Source: Tridacna crocea (taxonomy: Eukaryota; Mollusca; Bivalvia; Cardiida; Cardiidae). From it: a stretch of 64,000 nt of DNA. The number at the start of each line of letters is the position of its first letter. Positions within the stretch are counted from its first letter, which is position 1. The notes under the pieces were generated by a model. It was not told the origin of the DNA. It did not search any database and saw nothing but the letters and a program-made list of their open reading frames with translations. The stretch is from the NCBI GenBank assembly GCA_943736015.1, contig OX031065.1, positions 3,107,501-3,171,500 of the forward strand. The letters are read 5' to 3'. The translations under genes and the position numbers were made by a program. Of this stretch, positions 21,651 to 34,340 are shown one piece after another.

Positions 21651-24600
21651 ATGACAGATGGCTTACTAAAACAGATTTTCCAAGTGCTGCTTTTGATAGT
21701 TTTTGTGTTCCTGTGTACATTTGAGCGTCGTTCAGTGAACAGATTATTCAATTTCGTACGTAAAGATGGTAATAAAAAATCGGATGGATACAAACCAAAG
21801 CCAAGGTAATGAAATTATTTCATTTAATTGAATAAGTAAATGAGAGAGTGACTAACGCCTGGGCTACTTTTGCTGAACACGCAGTAACTCCAAATTTCAA
21901 CTGCGAAAAACGAATAGGGCACACAGTCATAATCGTTACTGTTCTCATTATTAGTTGTACATTCAAGTGGCAGAGGACTTGGAAACTTGTTCAAGGCTAT
22001 GGTGAATTATGTTGCCCAAGGCGATGGCAAGTCTCCGAGTTTCCTGCCCCCTGATCGTATAACTAACTTGATTTTTTGCAAAGTTTTAGCATTTTAACGT
22101 GTATTTGGCAAAACTTTTCCGTTTTATACTTCCACAAATTGGATAGGATGACGCAACAGAAATTCCCTTCTGAGAACCACTCTTCAATGAAAGCTGCAGT
22201 CACTGAAGCCTTCGTAAAACATGGTGTTTTGTGCATAAACTTGGTGATATCATTGCGATAGACATTCGACGTTATTTTATTTAAAAATGGATTTAAACAA
22301 CTTAAAAGTAAGAAAGTAAGTAATTTAATGATTTTTTGGCAAAAATATAGGACCATTATTTGCGTCAAATGATCATTAGCTTATCTGTTTAACGTTATCA
22401 TGAATGAACTTCGGCACTTCAAGGTTTGTTTACCTGACGAAGGGATGGATCGTACAAATATCAAGGGAAAGTATTGTTTTTATGGTGCGAGCAACTCACT
22501 ATATTTGTCTCGTGACTATGGACTTCATTTATCACAAAGTTTTCCGCTTTAATCATTACGAGAAATGCCTCAAAACCGAAATGGAAAACTGGAGCAAAAC
22601 TGCCAACATATTGCTTTCTCACAGTTTGGGTGCTGAAACCTTTAATAACAGTGCAGATAAAGGAGCCACCATTCATGTAGGCAAAAACCCTTTTTGCACA
22701 ATATGTTCTAGTTTAATGTTGAAAAAAGATGATTGGTCGCATTGTTCAAAATTTATTAATTTAGTTGGCATTATTAGGCCGAGACTCGTCTCCAGTACAT
22801 TATTTTTCAGAGCGAGTCCTGATTTTCCCCTTTACATATGAATTTAATTTTCACAGTGAATTTCATCTCTGTTTCTGAAGAAATAAGCAGAATAAGCACG
22901 AGAATATACAATTTTTGTTTTAGCTCTTGTTCAGAATCATAAATATTATCACTGTTTTATTCTAACAAAAATCTGTTCGTTAAAAAGTATGAATTTTAAA
23001 AGAATTACCCTTAAATCAGTCCAAATAAATCCATTTTTCACTCAGTGATCTACGTATAATGCATTTCTGTGCATAAACCATACTCAAAACCAGGCTTTGT
23101 ATAGCATTTATGCACAACAGAATTCATTTTCATTAAAATGATGTATACTTGTACATTTTTCTGTGTTTTTTTTAGAGCAATTTACCCATGAAAGAAAGAC
23201 ATGCAATATCTAAAAAAATGTTGAATTTTGGACCTGGATATATCTTTATCAAACGCAAATTTCTCAGCAATGAGTGTGTATGTTACAATTTTAAGAAAAT
23301 CTGTTCGTCAGGAAAATTATTGGTTTAGTCTATTATGTGATCTTACTGTTGTATTATTTGGAAAATTGGTTGTAATTACTTAAATGCAGCGTTCCATATG
23401 ATAACCATCTCTACCAGTACAGACGGAAAGATCCATTTCAACATCAAAGGCAATTAGAAAAATTGGGAAAGCTTGTACAGAACCGCCTACATTTCCTTCA
23501 GGTAAGGGGATTTCACCTATGTCCTCAATCGTCATCTACTTTTATTCTAAATAAGCTGAATTCTTAAATTTTCAATACCAACAACCGTCACTTTCCATTA
23601 TATCAACTCTCACTGAATACTTGTATGTTAAATATTATCATACTAAACGAAGAAGATTCGTGATGATGATAATCATTCATAATGACGGCTTTTCTTCAGG
23701 ATTTTCCCGTAACTCCTTTATAGAGCTACATTTATCCATTTGGTTGTATGGGTTGAATGTCTTACACATCATGGATATGATCTTGAGGTAATATCTCAAC
23801 TAAATCTGCATAAATTGTTTTTCAATCGATACACATTTTACAAATGATGGAGAGCAGAATTTGCTTCAAAATCACAAGGGGACCATAGAGGTATTTATAA
23901 AACAAATCGTCATCCCCAGTGGAATCAAGGATAAGGAAAGCAGGTAAAAACGCCAGTCTATAATTGGGTGCCTTTGTTCTTTATCAAGGGAGATAATTTG
24001 ACATCGTGAATCTCCTCCCCCTCCTTGAGATTAATGTGGAAAAAAATGTGATGTGACTTGACAAGTATCATAAGACAAAAAATGAATGTGGGTTATTTTT
24101 ACGATTCTTCAAAGTCCTTGTAATTCTTTCATTTCTATCGAATTTACTATTTGTAGAATCCCGCGTCGTGTGCTACAAGAAGAAAATTATTATGTAAAGT
24201 AAATGGTTTTTGTGGTTTTGGTTGTCAAGTAAATACAGCAGGAATATGTTTAATGCTTGGCTACGCATTAAATCGGACAGTTGTGTTTTCGTCAGCGTTA
24301 ACGTCACTTATTCAGCCTTTGAGCACGACGTGTACATCTGGAGATGGGAAAAACATGACACTCTGGGGAAAGGGTATACTCTGTCTCTTCGTCTCTACCT
24401 TTCTCTGTCTCTCTGGCTCCCTATCATGCACTCACACACACGAACACACATTGGGCTTTGATTATAATGCAACATGGAAATTTTTCGCGATCTGATTGGA
24501 TATTATCCCCTGAACATATATTCCTGGACACTGGCAATATTCACGTAAAAGCAGTTTCCCTTCAGGAGCTTCGTATATATCACTGCACTTTCAACACAAC

Positions 24601-27600
24601 ATCCAAAATGGCGGTGTCGATCGATACGCGCTGCCAACAAGACAAACATACAGAGTAGCCTACACCATATGATTACTAGTTTCTCTTAATGGCTGTCATT
24701 TCAGCGAAAAGAAATGGATTGTTTTTGAAAACTGAATGTATATAATTACATTTACTATCTTTTATTATCATTAATACCGTACACAATAACATTAATGGGA
24801 TAACTTAATGGTCGTGTGAAGCAACTGATACATGTTTGGTTACTTTTGACAATATTGAATAGTTACTTACCTTGAAGTTGTTATATCCATGTTTAAATAA
24901 AAATATGTCGAGTGTCTGTCGCAGTGACATCATTGATTTTATGCACCAAACTGCACGTGTTACCAAGGTTCCTGTGACGTCAGTTCGCAATGACGTCAGT
25001 TTTCACTGAGTTGGGGCACTCATAAGGGAAACTCTATTTCGTCAGCGTATTCAAATCGTGGGACCATAAAACAGAAAAATTTTGCTGAATACATGTTGGA
25101 GTGGCAAAACTTTACAGTATGAAAAATTCGTTGCACGTTCAGGTTGTAGGAGACTTGTTAAACTTGTTAATGGCGGTGGCGAATCATGTCACCACCTCGC
25201 CTTTCGCCTTCGGCTCGGGGCAGTATGATTCGACAGCCGTGAAAAGGTTTCAAAGTCCCCTGCCACTTGACTGTACATCTAATACCCTGCAATTCACAAG
25301 CTTTCTAGATACATTATATGGCACCACATGTACATCTGGCGATAGTGAAAACATTACAATTTGGGGAAAGGATATGTACATGTATGTACTCCTCTCTCCC
25401 TTCATCTTACTCTTTTACACAGCTACACACACACAGCTACACACACACACACACACATACGGCTTACTCTCTTTTTCACTCACAAACTCTCCCTTTACAT
25501 AATTATTATTATTATTATTATTATTAGATATTGCCGAGTTCCAAGTTGTCAAAATTGAGAAATTAGGTAAAGCCAGTGACAAGTACAAACCCAGCATCTA
25601 TCCACCAGCTATTCCAGATGATCTAGCTGATAGAGTTGCACGGTTACATAGAGACCCGTTTTTGTGGTGGACCGGGCAGATAACTAGCTATATCTTCAGA
25701 CCAACCAAGGCGGCGTCTCAGTTTCTGGAAAAGGAGGAAGCTAGATTGAGACTCTCCTCACCTATTGTCGGGTAAAGTTTCATTTATTGAGGAATCTTGT
25801 AGAAATATACCCTGTTTACAAGTTTGACATATTACCGGAATTACCGGAAAAGTCACGTATTTAAAAACCCTTTACCACACAATTACTAGTTTTAACAACC
25901 CTGACAGCCAAGGCTTTTGAAAAGATTGCATGTAAAGGACAAAATGCTAATAGCAAACATTTTCACCTTTTCCTACGAGGTTTTCTTCCATTTTTAGATT
26001 TTGGCGATATTTTACTTGCCGTCTGCATATGTTTTCAACTTGCACCGATCTAAAATTATGTTATAATAAAGATATTGTCTGAATTTATGGAGTTAACGTC
26101 ATGTATATGTATTATGCATTTACTTGAAAAAGAAAGATAACGCTGTGGGTTACGTACCTTTTATACTTTGACATGATGAGTTGAATTTTTAGTACGTTTA
26201 TTTCATTAACTGATATGAGTGAAATGATAAATTAACAAGAGAAGGCACTGTTGATAACATAATTATATGCAATGTAGTCTGGTTACATGTAAATGACATC
26301 AATAGTTTAGTGTAGCTAATTATTTAAATTATAAGCTTATACCATTATCGGAGATGCTTGGAACTTTTATACCAGACTAAAATTACCAAAGAACTGTTAA
26401 TTGCTAATTAAGTGAAAGGCTGCAGTCAGAGGTGCATTTGACGACCTATGATCTCTTTATCATGCAAAAATCTCAATCATCAGGTTGCAGACTTCGGGAA
26501 TGTACTCAGGAGACATTGGGTTTAAAGAAAATACCCCGAAAATTACCCCTGAAGCAAGCACCCTGTGTATTTAGGTGTTACCATTTATATCTGAAAGACT
26601 TTACCAAAACTATATGACGCGAGACTTGGTTTGATTAAAGTGATTGTACATGAACCCAAATGTGGCTTCAAACGGTCATAATACTGAAATATAAAAACAG
26701 ATTCGGGACCTGAAAAGTGATAATACAATAGCGAAATACCTTCATATGTTTAATACACTGCTAAAGGAGAATGTGTGGTAAAATCATATTTACAATTTTT
26801 AATCAGGGTTCACGTCCGTCGAGGGGCCGACAAAATGAAACCTGTTGAGCATGCCCAGTACCATGCAATTGAAGAGTATATGGTTTTGGTAGAGAAATGG
26901 TATGACGAATTAGAAAAGAGCTTTCCGGGGGTTCCTCGACGAGTGTTTCTGGCCACAGACGATTCAAGCGTCAAATCAGAAATTAACATGAAGTAAGTTG
27001 CCATTATACCCAGGTACATCATACATGGAATTCTGCAGACCTTGTGGATCTCTCTCTCTCTCTCTCTCTCCAGTATTTTTTCTCTAGCGAAGTAGATGTT
27101 ATCACCTTAATGACACAAGCATACCTTTGTCGATATTCAGACAATATATATCAAGATCAGACTGCAATTTACTGCCATTGCAGATCCAGATAAAACTAAA
27201 CAGAACGTGCAATCTGGTATTCGATCTTCAGTGCATTCTATTCTTTTTTACTAAAAAGTTTTTGATTTGAGTTGATTTGGTCTCATTTCTCCCTTACAGA
27301 AAGCGCATTTTTTTATGTGATGCTTTGTTGATTAATGTTGAAGATCGTGCTTTAAGGTCGGTTATAGTGTAGACTTCTTCTTTACTTTTTAAACATCGCC
27401 TGTGTTTGAAAGGAAGTATTATGATAAATGTGTCTAGAGCCATCTTTATTTTTTTCAAAAACAAACCATGAATGAACCATGCACCAACACAACAAGATTT
27501 AATGCATCCCGGTAATCCATGATACCAAGCAGTCATCATCATATTACGGACCCATGACACCTGGGCCCGTATTCACAAACCATTCTTAAGAAAGTTCTAT

Positions 27601-30464
27601 GTCTTATTCTCCAGAATTTTTTTAAATTTGTAAATAAATATAATTTTCTAAGATTGAGGTATGAGTTAGGAGAAAATTATTTTCCCTCGTGTATAATGCG
27701 AGTAACCTAAGATGACCATGAAGCATGTGAATAAGCAGGAAAAGGATTATATGTATTAAAGTTGTCATTCAGCTTTGGGTAACAAATGAATCTAGACGTT
27801 TTTCTTTATTCCCGATGTTTTGTTTTGTTTTTCAGTTATTACATTAAGACTGATACAAGATATTATTTTTTTTTGCTAAAGTACTATGTACAAAAAATAT
27901 TCATTTGGTTACCCAAGTGCGTGTTACAACTATGGCAAATTACAAATTGTAATTTATGAAATATTGTTGTGTTGTCTTTTTGTTTCTAAGGTTACGGAAT
28001 GGTATACAGGGAACACAACTTCTGATTGGCTAAAGCATTCGGTTTAGCCAATCAAAGTTGTTTTACTTACAAATGTAGAAAACCTTGGAGAATAAGACAA
28101 AGAATATTCTCAAGAATGGTTCGTGAATACGGGCTGTGCAAGTGGAACTTGGTCGATACTTTTTGCAGATGCATTAAACTCCATTTCCATCATGTATGAT
28201 TCCTTTTATAGATATCCAAAATATACAGTTCTGAACAATAACAACTATACACGGAGTGCAGGAAATCTTAGGGAACGATTGACGGATTATGGAAAACTTG
28301 GGATCCTCCACGATATACACATGCTGTCTAAATGTGATTACGTAGTCTGCACATTGTCTTCAAACGTACGTTGTATATTTATTTTCTTTCTGTGTGTGCG
28401 TGGAGGGGTGGAGTGTATAATATTATATGAGCGATGCTCTGTAATAGGGGTCTTCATACATGTGCAAAGAGTATCGACTATATCACCCTAATGCTATCCA
28501 AGGACCAGTTAATCCATTACCACACAATCCCTATTTTGACGCCCCTGAGAAAGAAGCCTTTTGAAAACACTGTAGGAAAAGGAGAAAATGCTGGTAACCA
28601 GCATTTTCTCCTTTTGCCACAGTGTTTTCTACCCTTCCCAGAACAGTTTCCTATTTTTCGGTCACTTTTATTTTGTCGTCTGCAAATGTTTTCAATTTGA
28701 ACCAGTCTAAAATTTTGTCGAGTGGTAAAGAGTTAACCCGTCATGGATCCGTAAATATCAGGTGACTTTCTTGGTTAACTGCATCACGGAGACGCATTAA
28801 GTCCCATTTTGTCAAAACGTGGTTCGAAAACTTTCGACTGCATTACCTCATATCCAAAATTCTGATAGTTTGATCTGTTTAACGACAGAATTTAAATAAT
28901 AAAATGACTCGATACGTGAGGTCTTTGGGGAATTTAATAACGTTTACGACTTGAAGATGAAAGAGAATGATGACATAGAAAAGAAAGGAAAGAAAGAGTG
29001 AACAAATAAATTCACAAATATATATGGCGAACAGGTATGCGCAACATCAGTGTAGCTGTCTGTACGAAAAAAACGCAGTCACGTACATTTATGAAAAAGA
29101 GGTAACTAAGAAAAGAAAAAAGTAAAGTGGTATATTTTTATTACGAAATATGAGATACATGTAACGATCGGAGCAGATTTAAGAATCTATCGCGATAATA
29201 AAAGTTTCCTGAAAACTTCATTTAGATAATTAAAAAAATAAAAGAATAATCACGATAAGCTTTGTAATCTAGAAAGTTTTACTTTGACCAGTAAATATTT
29301 TATACTAAATTTTTCATTCGTGCATGAAGCTGATATTTGAGATTAATGTATCGCAAGACTTCTTCCTGTTTTTCGAAATCTATAAATACAAAGTTCACGC
29401 ATTATTTTTTCAGTAAACAAGATGGCGGTAAGGTAAAATTCGTAGTAACACTTTTAGCTCAATTGAAAACTTGTGGCTACACAAGAAATAAAATGAAGCC
29501 TGTTAAACAGTAAGACGACTCGAAATGCCTGGGCTCAGGAACGACTTTTAAACCATTAAGGTAGAAGAAAAAAACATGAGATTTGAAACGAAGATGTTCC
29601 AAAACCGTGTCTATTCACAAATATCGTCAATGTCCCAGAGATAAAGAGAAAATGTTTGAAATCTGAAAGGTTTTATTTTTCCAACAAAGTGCTCCTCTCA
29701 TCTCTAAAAGGAATATCATTATACACTGAAATTAATATGTCTTCTACAACTTCTTACATTAAAAAAAAACTCGGATTTTATCGGAGGAAAATTATGTAAG
29801 ACTCGCTAATTGTATTTTGAGAGATAAATTTGTCAACTTGATTTGTATAAGCAGCTGTAAAATCTACTTTTTACCTAAAAAAGGAAAAACAGATAAGGAA
29901 ACAGAAACCGACTTATAACACACCAATTTTGAATACAGCAGAGTTTTATAGGGCACGATTCTATACACAAACAAATAAAGTTACAGATTTCGAAACTATT
30001 TGATGTTGACATTTGTCGAAGGAAAAAAAAAAAGAATATTATTTGGTTCCAAGTAATGCACTGATACTCAAAAAGACAAGAGAGAAAGAGAAAAAAGGAA
30101 TCTATTGGGCTTCATCATCACTCCATTACTGGCCACGCACCTGACTTTTATCAATATTCATAAATTTACAGTGCGACTGTTCAACTATTCAAGCAATGAC
30201 TATCGTCACAAATGAAGGTGTACAATGTGTAGTCATTGCAATATTAACATAATCAAAGTACCGCGGCTTACTCAGTAAATGTTTTTGTTTCAGATATGCA
30301 GATTAACCCACCAGCTGATGCAGACACAAAGAGGAAACGACACACACAGTCTTGTGTCTGTAGATATCGAGTGGTTTTTTTGGGGGAGTAACGAACCGTT
30401 TGACAAAAGAAAAGGCATTGTGCGGGCAAAAATGCCATTGTATGGAAATCCAGCTATTTTATAA
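21651..30464 (+). CDS. FUT8-like: Alpha-1,6-fucosyltransferase (FUT8)-like, seven exons, no SH3 domain
   Basis: Golgi type II enzyme family that moves fucose from GDP-fucose to the core GlcNAc of N-glycans. Coding exons: 21651-21805, 23390-23501, 24157-24373, 25528-25771, 26807-26992, 28212-28365 and 30294-30464. All phases match, giving 412 residues. The ATG has context AAAATGA and is followed by a membrane anchor (IFQVLLLIVFVFLC). Exon 3 carries CKVNGFCGFGCQ, like the FUT8 CNINKGCGYGCQ. Exon 4 carries PDDLADRVARLHRDP and WWTGQI. HVRRGADK starts exon 5 (residues 245-252), with RVFLATDD and, in exon 6, HDIHMLS and CTLSSN. The residues known to matter in human FUT8 (Arg365, Arg366, Asp409, Asp410, Asp453, Ser469) all have counterparts. 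Human FUT8 has 575 residues with a coiled-coil stem and a C-terminal SH3 domain; both are missing here, and exon 7 ends 56 residues on. The exon 1 to 2 join rests on phase agreement and could hide a skipped exon. Confidence 0.85.
24520..25265. repeat. Dispersed repeat, second copy
   Basis: Same ordered blocks as 15965-16860. It lies in the FUT8-like intron between exons 24157-24373 and 25528-25771. The right part (CTTGTTAAACTTGTTAATGG) also resembles about 21965-22050. Confidence 0.7.
25318..25380 (+). pseudogene. Duplicated 3' end of FUT8-like exon 3
   Basis: This stretch encodes TTCTSGDSENITIWGK, against TTCTSGDGKNMTLWGK at the end of exon 24157-24373. Both are followed by pyrimidine-rich and CA-rich sequence. 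The splice donor of the real exon (AAGGGTATAC) is not kept (AAGGATATGT), so it is read as a relic rather than a used exon. Confidence 0.7.
25424..25527. repeat. (CA)n and (TTA)n microsatellites at a splice acceptor
   Basis: A CA-rich run lies at about 25424-25460. A run of eight or nine TTA/ATT units ends directly in the TAG acceptor of the exon starting at 25528, in place of a normal polypyrimidine tract. Confidence 0.9.
25861..26075 (+). repeat. Diverged TTAA palindromic MITE
   Basis: It begins TTAAAAACCCTTTACCACAC. The centre AAAATGCTAATAGC and the downstream TTGCCGTCTGCATATG are diverged. It is in a FUT8-like intron. Confidence 0.75.
26076..26806. other. FUT8-like intron 4, remaining part
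   Basis: AT-rich intron. I see nothing else in it. Confidence 0.5.
27564..28133. repeat. Fold-back MITE with a ~350-bp insertion
   Basis: The left arm GGGCCCGTATTCACAAACC (27564-27650) pairs with the right arm ending GGTTCGTGAATACGGG (28012-28133). The shared centre GATTGGCTAAA...TTTAGCCAATC is shifted right, and unrelated sequence separates the arms. It ends 78 bp before the FUT8-like exon at 28212. Confidence 0.75.
28509..28736 (+). repeat. TTAA palindromic MITE, intact ends
   Basis: It starts TTAATCCATTACCACACAA and ends GAGTGGTAAAGAGTTAA. Both TTAA ends are present and the central palindrome is almost perfect. Confidence 0.9.
28737..30293. other. FUT8-like intron 6, remaining part
   Basis: AT-rich with A-tracts. 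No gene or clear repeat seen. Confidence 0.5.
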
Positions 30465-33147
30465 TTAATCAATAACCATACAAAAGTGTCATGTTAGCAG
30501 ATATAAGCAAGTCCGTTTACTGCAATCATTTTGACCTGCACAAATACCATGACATATGCATGTGTTCCTCTGATTCAATGTTAAGTCTTAGTCAATATAT
30601 ACTAACTGTGTCCCTCCTAGCACTTCAGTCATACAAACCGGTCGTTTGAATTTAATATATTTACCAACAATTTAAATCGGAAACGGAAATGAAAGTATAT
30701 TTGACAGTAATACTTATGTCATAACCTCATGTATATTATGGTACATGTGTAGGTATATCCTAGTTAATCTAGTACTTAGTATTTTATTGCATTAAAGAAT
30801 TTACATTCTTACGGCAAATATAAACAATAATTATTCAAAAGAGAAAATGTTCTGCAAAACCCATTTATGTTAAGGTTCATGTAATATATCACAACAAGGT
30901 CAGTTAACTAATCATGGCATAAATTATATCTAAATAAGTCTAGAAAGTGATGGAAAAATTTACTAATGATCATAAACAATAAATACATTGCACTTTAAAT
31001 TACAAGGTTTGTCCAGCATGCGTAACAGTGCACCCTGGTGATGATTGTATTGTGCGGAGTCAACCCTTGTAAGTCGACGAATTCTCACCATTTATCTAAA
31101 TCAAAATTGGTGATGTTAATATGCATGGCAATTTATAAGTAATTCAGGAGTATCAAGTCGATCCATCAATCGATCCATCAATCTGAAACAGTTTTTGCAG
31201 GTTTAAAATTTAGGATATAATGTACACGTGTAAGACTTATATGAGGAGAATGAGTAGCGCTCAAGCATGTATGACAGTAATTGGTTCATGTCAACACAGA
31301 ATAGACAGGTGTGTCATTCAAAAATGAATTAGAGGACGCATGCATAGTTATGATTGGTTTATTTGGATCCGGCCAGTTCGATCTAAGTAAGCTGATTTGC
31401 TTGTTTGTTTCCTTGGTGGTGTATTTAATTTGATCCATAGACATCTGATTCAGCCTAATATTAATTTAGAATATTTCATTTTTATTTTAGTTCATGATCC
31501 TTGAGTATGACTCCCTTGTGCACATTATTGCATGTAAATCCATGTATCTTGGCCATGTTAATGTTGACTATTTTTCTTGGCCAAATTTGGCTAGGACATG
31601 CTATTGCAATAAAGACTTGAAATAGATAAGTGCTGCGTTCCTCCCACTTTTACTTTTCCTAGTAGGCGTTAATTTCCCTTATTCAATTTCTGACGCTATT
31701 TTCACTTCATCTCTTTTTTGTTGTTTGAGCAGGAGTACTCTATTAAAGTTTATCAGACGTTTCATATGAACTAGTAATTGTAAGATTAGAAACTCACATC
31801 GCTCTAAAAGACTACTTGACTGTGTGTATGTATAAAATTTGTAGTTTCTTTATAATTCCGGGAGGGCAGAGCAGGCATTTTTTCATGAGGGGGTCGAAAG
31901 GTTTTCAGAAAAAAACTGTTTGAAAAGTATAATGGAGCAATTCTCAAGCAAATAAACTAATTATATGAAAAGAAATTAACAAAGGATTTCCCATGTCTCT
32001 TCTAGGCCGTGTTTCGATTTAGGAAGATTTAGGGAAATTATTTGTGTATAAAAGCATCTTGTACACAGTTTACTTTTTTCCGTACTGTGTTTCACTAGCA
32101 CATGTATCCTACGACTATATACACTATTGCGAACGATATGGATACGCTTTGGATTGTTTCTAAAATAAGGTAGGATTGTTTATTAAGAAATACATGTATG
32201 TCTTCGCCATCTGTTCATATTCGACCGATTTGCTGGTATGATACAGGAGAGACAAAACAAATAGCAGACTTTGTTGGTAAAATGAATAAAATGCGTAGAA
32301 GCAGATGCAATCGAAGAGCCTTTTTTGACACAAGCCGATTCCTACATAACAAATTTTTGTGGATAAACATTTTCATACCTGTTGACACCTTCCAGTAACA
32401 AAATAAGTCTATGTAGAGAAAAGACGAGCATTTTTATTAACACGGGCATTGATTTGCCATTGATAGCATTATGTTTCAAAAGTCACATTAATATCTTCAT
32501 GCTCGAAAGGATCTATCTCCTGAAATTAATCTCAGATAACTTGTATCCTAATACACTTCTTATTGTAAGCACACAAATACAAATCTAACGTTATTCTTCG
32601 TACCTTTTTTGCCAGAATTATGCTTAGATCCAGCGTCAAAAGAGTGCTTATAGAGCATCAAGAAGTGATCATGACATAATGCATAAATCATCGCTATTGT
32701 GTTTGAAAACCTGGGCTGACCATTCCTGGTGAGAAGACGTTGAATCAGTACATGGAAAATACATTATTTGCCACTTTTTGTATATCAGGAAGTGGCTTAC
32801 CCAATGTAAATACCCTTTACAGCATCAACAAATCTACATGTAGCCCACCTTCCAGGAAATTCTAAGCTGTGACTGGATCATCACCAAGTCATACACCAAT
32901 CCAAATCTTAGGATATAGGGCATTGCTCTAAACCTAATAAAAGGGCATGAGTACAGGAAATTTTAAAGTCCATGTATTTGGAATGTTGCAATAGTAAGAT
33001 TTGTTTCAGATACAAGAATCTCTGAGATTACTTTTACTGTGTGTACCGCGCTTAACTTATCTGTTACAAAATACAGATCTGATAGAATATGCTTAAAGGA
33101 TTCATAGGTGTAAAAAATCAACTCAAGTAGAAAAAATGCATTCAGGT
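30465..33147. other. Intergenic region downstream of the FUT8-like gene
   Basis: No gene seen. AATAAA-like sites occur at about 31605 (GCAATAAAGACTTG) and in other AT-rich stretches. The poly(A) site cannot be fixed. Confidence 0.5.
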
Positions 33148-33363
33148 TTAACCCATTACTCCATAGATACTCATTCCTTGTAGCCTTTGGAAAACATTGT
33201 GACGAAAGATGAAATTGCTCGTCACGAGCAATTTCACCTTTAGCCACAATGTTTTCTACACTATCAAAAGGTGTCATTTACACATAAGAAACGGCTTAGT
33301 CCTTGCTGTTACTTAGGGTCAATTAGAGATACCAAAGAAATGCCTTATGGGGTAAAGGGTTAA
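33148..33363. repeat. TTAA MITE with a different central palindrome
   Basis: TTAACCCATTACTCC at the left and GGGGTAAAGGGTTAA at the right. The centre is GAAATTGCTCGTCACGAGC instead of GAAAATGCTGGTAACCAGC. A further badly diverged copy may lie at about 33560-33730. Confidence 0.75.
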
Positions 33364-34340
33364 ATCATACCATATAAAAGTATGGAAAATATCTTAAATT
33401 TTTATGATAATCTGTTACTGTGCGGTCGGTCCAAGTGCTCGTTCCTGACAGAAAAATGTACATGTATTAATTTTGTAATAAAAATTAGGAAGTGTTAAAA
33501 CTTTCATCATCTCAGGAAAGAAATTCAGACACATGTATCTATAAAAGTTATATAAGCCTTTACCACATAATTCCCAATTTCAAAAAATCCCAACAGAGAA
33601 TGCTTTTGAAATGGGTGAGGGAAAAATACTGCTGACATTTTCTCCTCTTCTCATTCATACAAAAATCGAATATTTTCTGTCACATTAGATTTTTTTCCTG
33701 AAAACGTTTTTTGTTATCTGGCATTGAGAAACCATCGACTGTTCGCTTCATTTTCCAATCTACCGGAAAACGGCTAAACACATAGGACAAGTAGCTTTTA
33801 GACGCCGATGTTGTCATTTTAAAACAGCATCCCAAGCATGCTCGGATAGGTATAACTGCTCGTTACATTTAATTTCTCCCTTCTGCAGCTAAAAGCTACA
33901 AGGGTGTATTAACATTATTTCAATCACGTAGCCGTAAGTGCAATGATGCATCTATACATGCATCATCAGTTACCCACAAGTCCCAAGGCTACGAAAAATT
34001 ATATTTTCACATGATTAGATCTACTTCAATTCTGAAGTGTTACAGCAACAATAAAACTATAGGTTTATATAACTGGAAGTATGCAGTTTAAAATTTGTTT
34101 CAGTCGTAAATCGGTAATGTAACTGCAAATCTATAAAATATATAAATGCTCCATAAGTCATTTACATGTCCGAGCGCCAAAAGAAATCTTTCATGTCTTT
34201 ATCTTAATCTTAATGGGTGTCAACAGCATAAAACTTACTTTTGCTATTCCTTAAACACTAAACTATTAGTTATTTAAATGATGTTTTACACCGTTTTAAC
34301 AGTCTTCAGATGTATAGCAGCTGATTCTGCGGTAAATATA

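Noticed and set aside
22404-22841. 145-codon open frame in the FUT8-like first intron
   Set aside because: No recognisable domain, poor composition for a protein and no splice context; likely chance.
26432-26617. 61-codon open frame in a FUT8-like intron
   Set aside because: No homology pattern and no splice sites.
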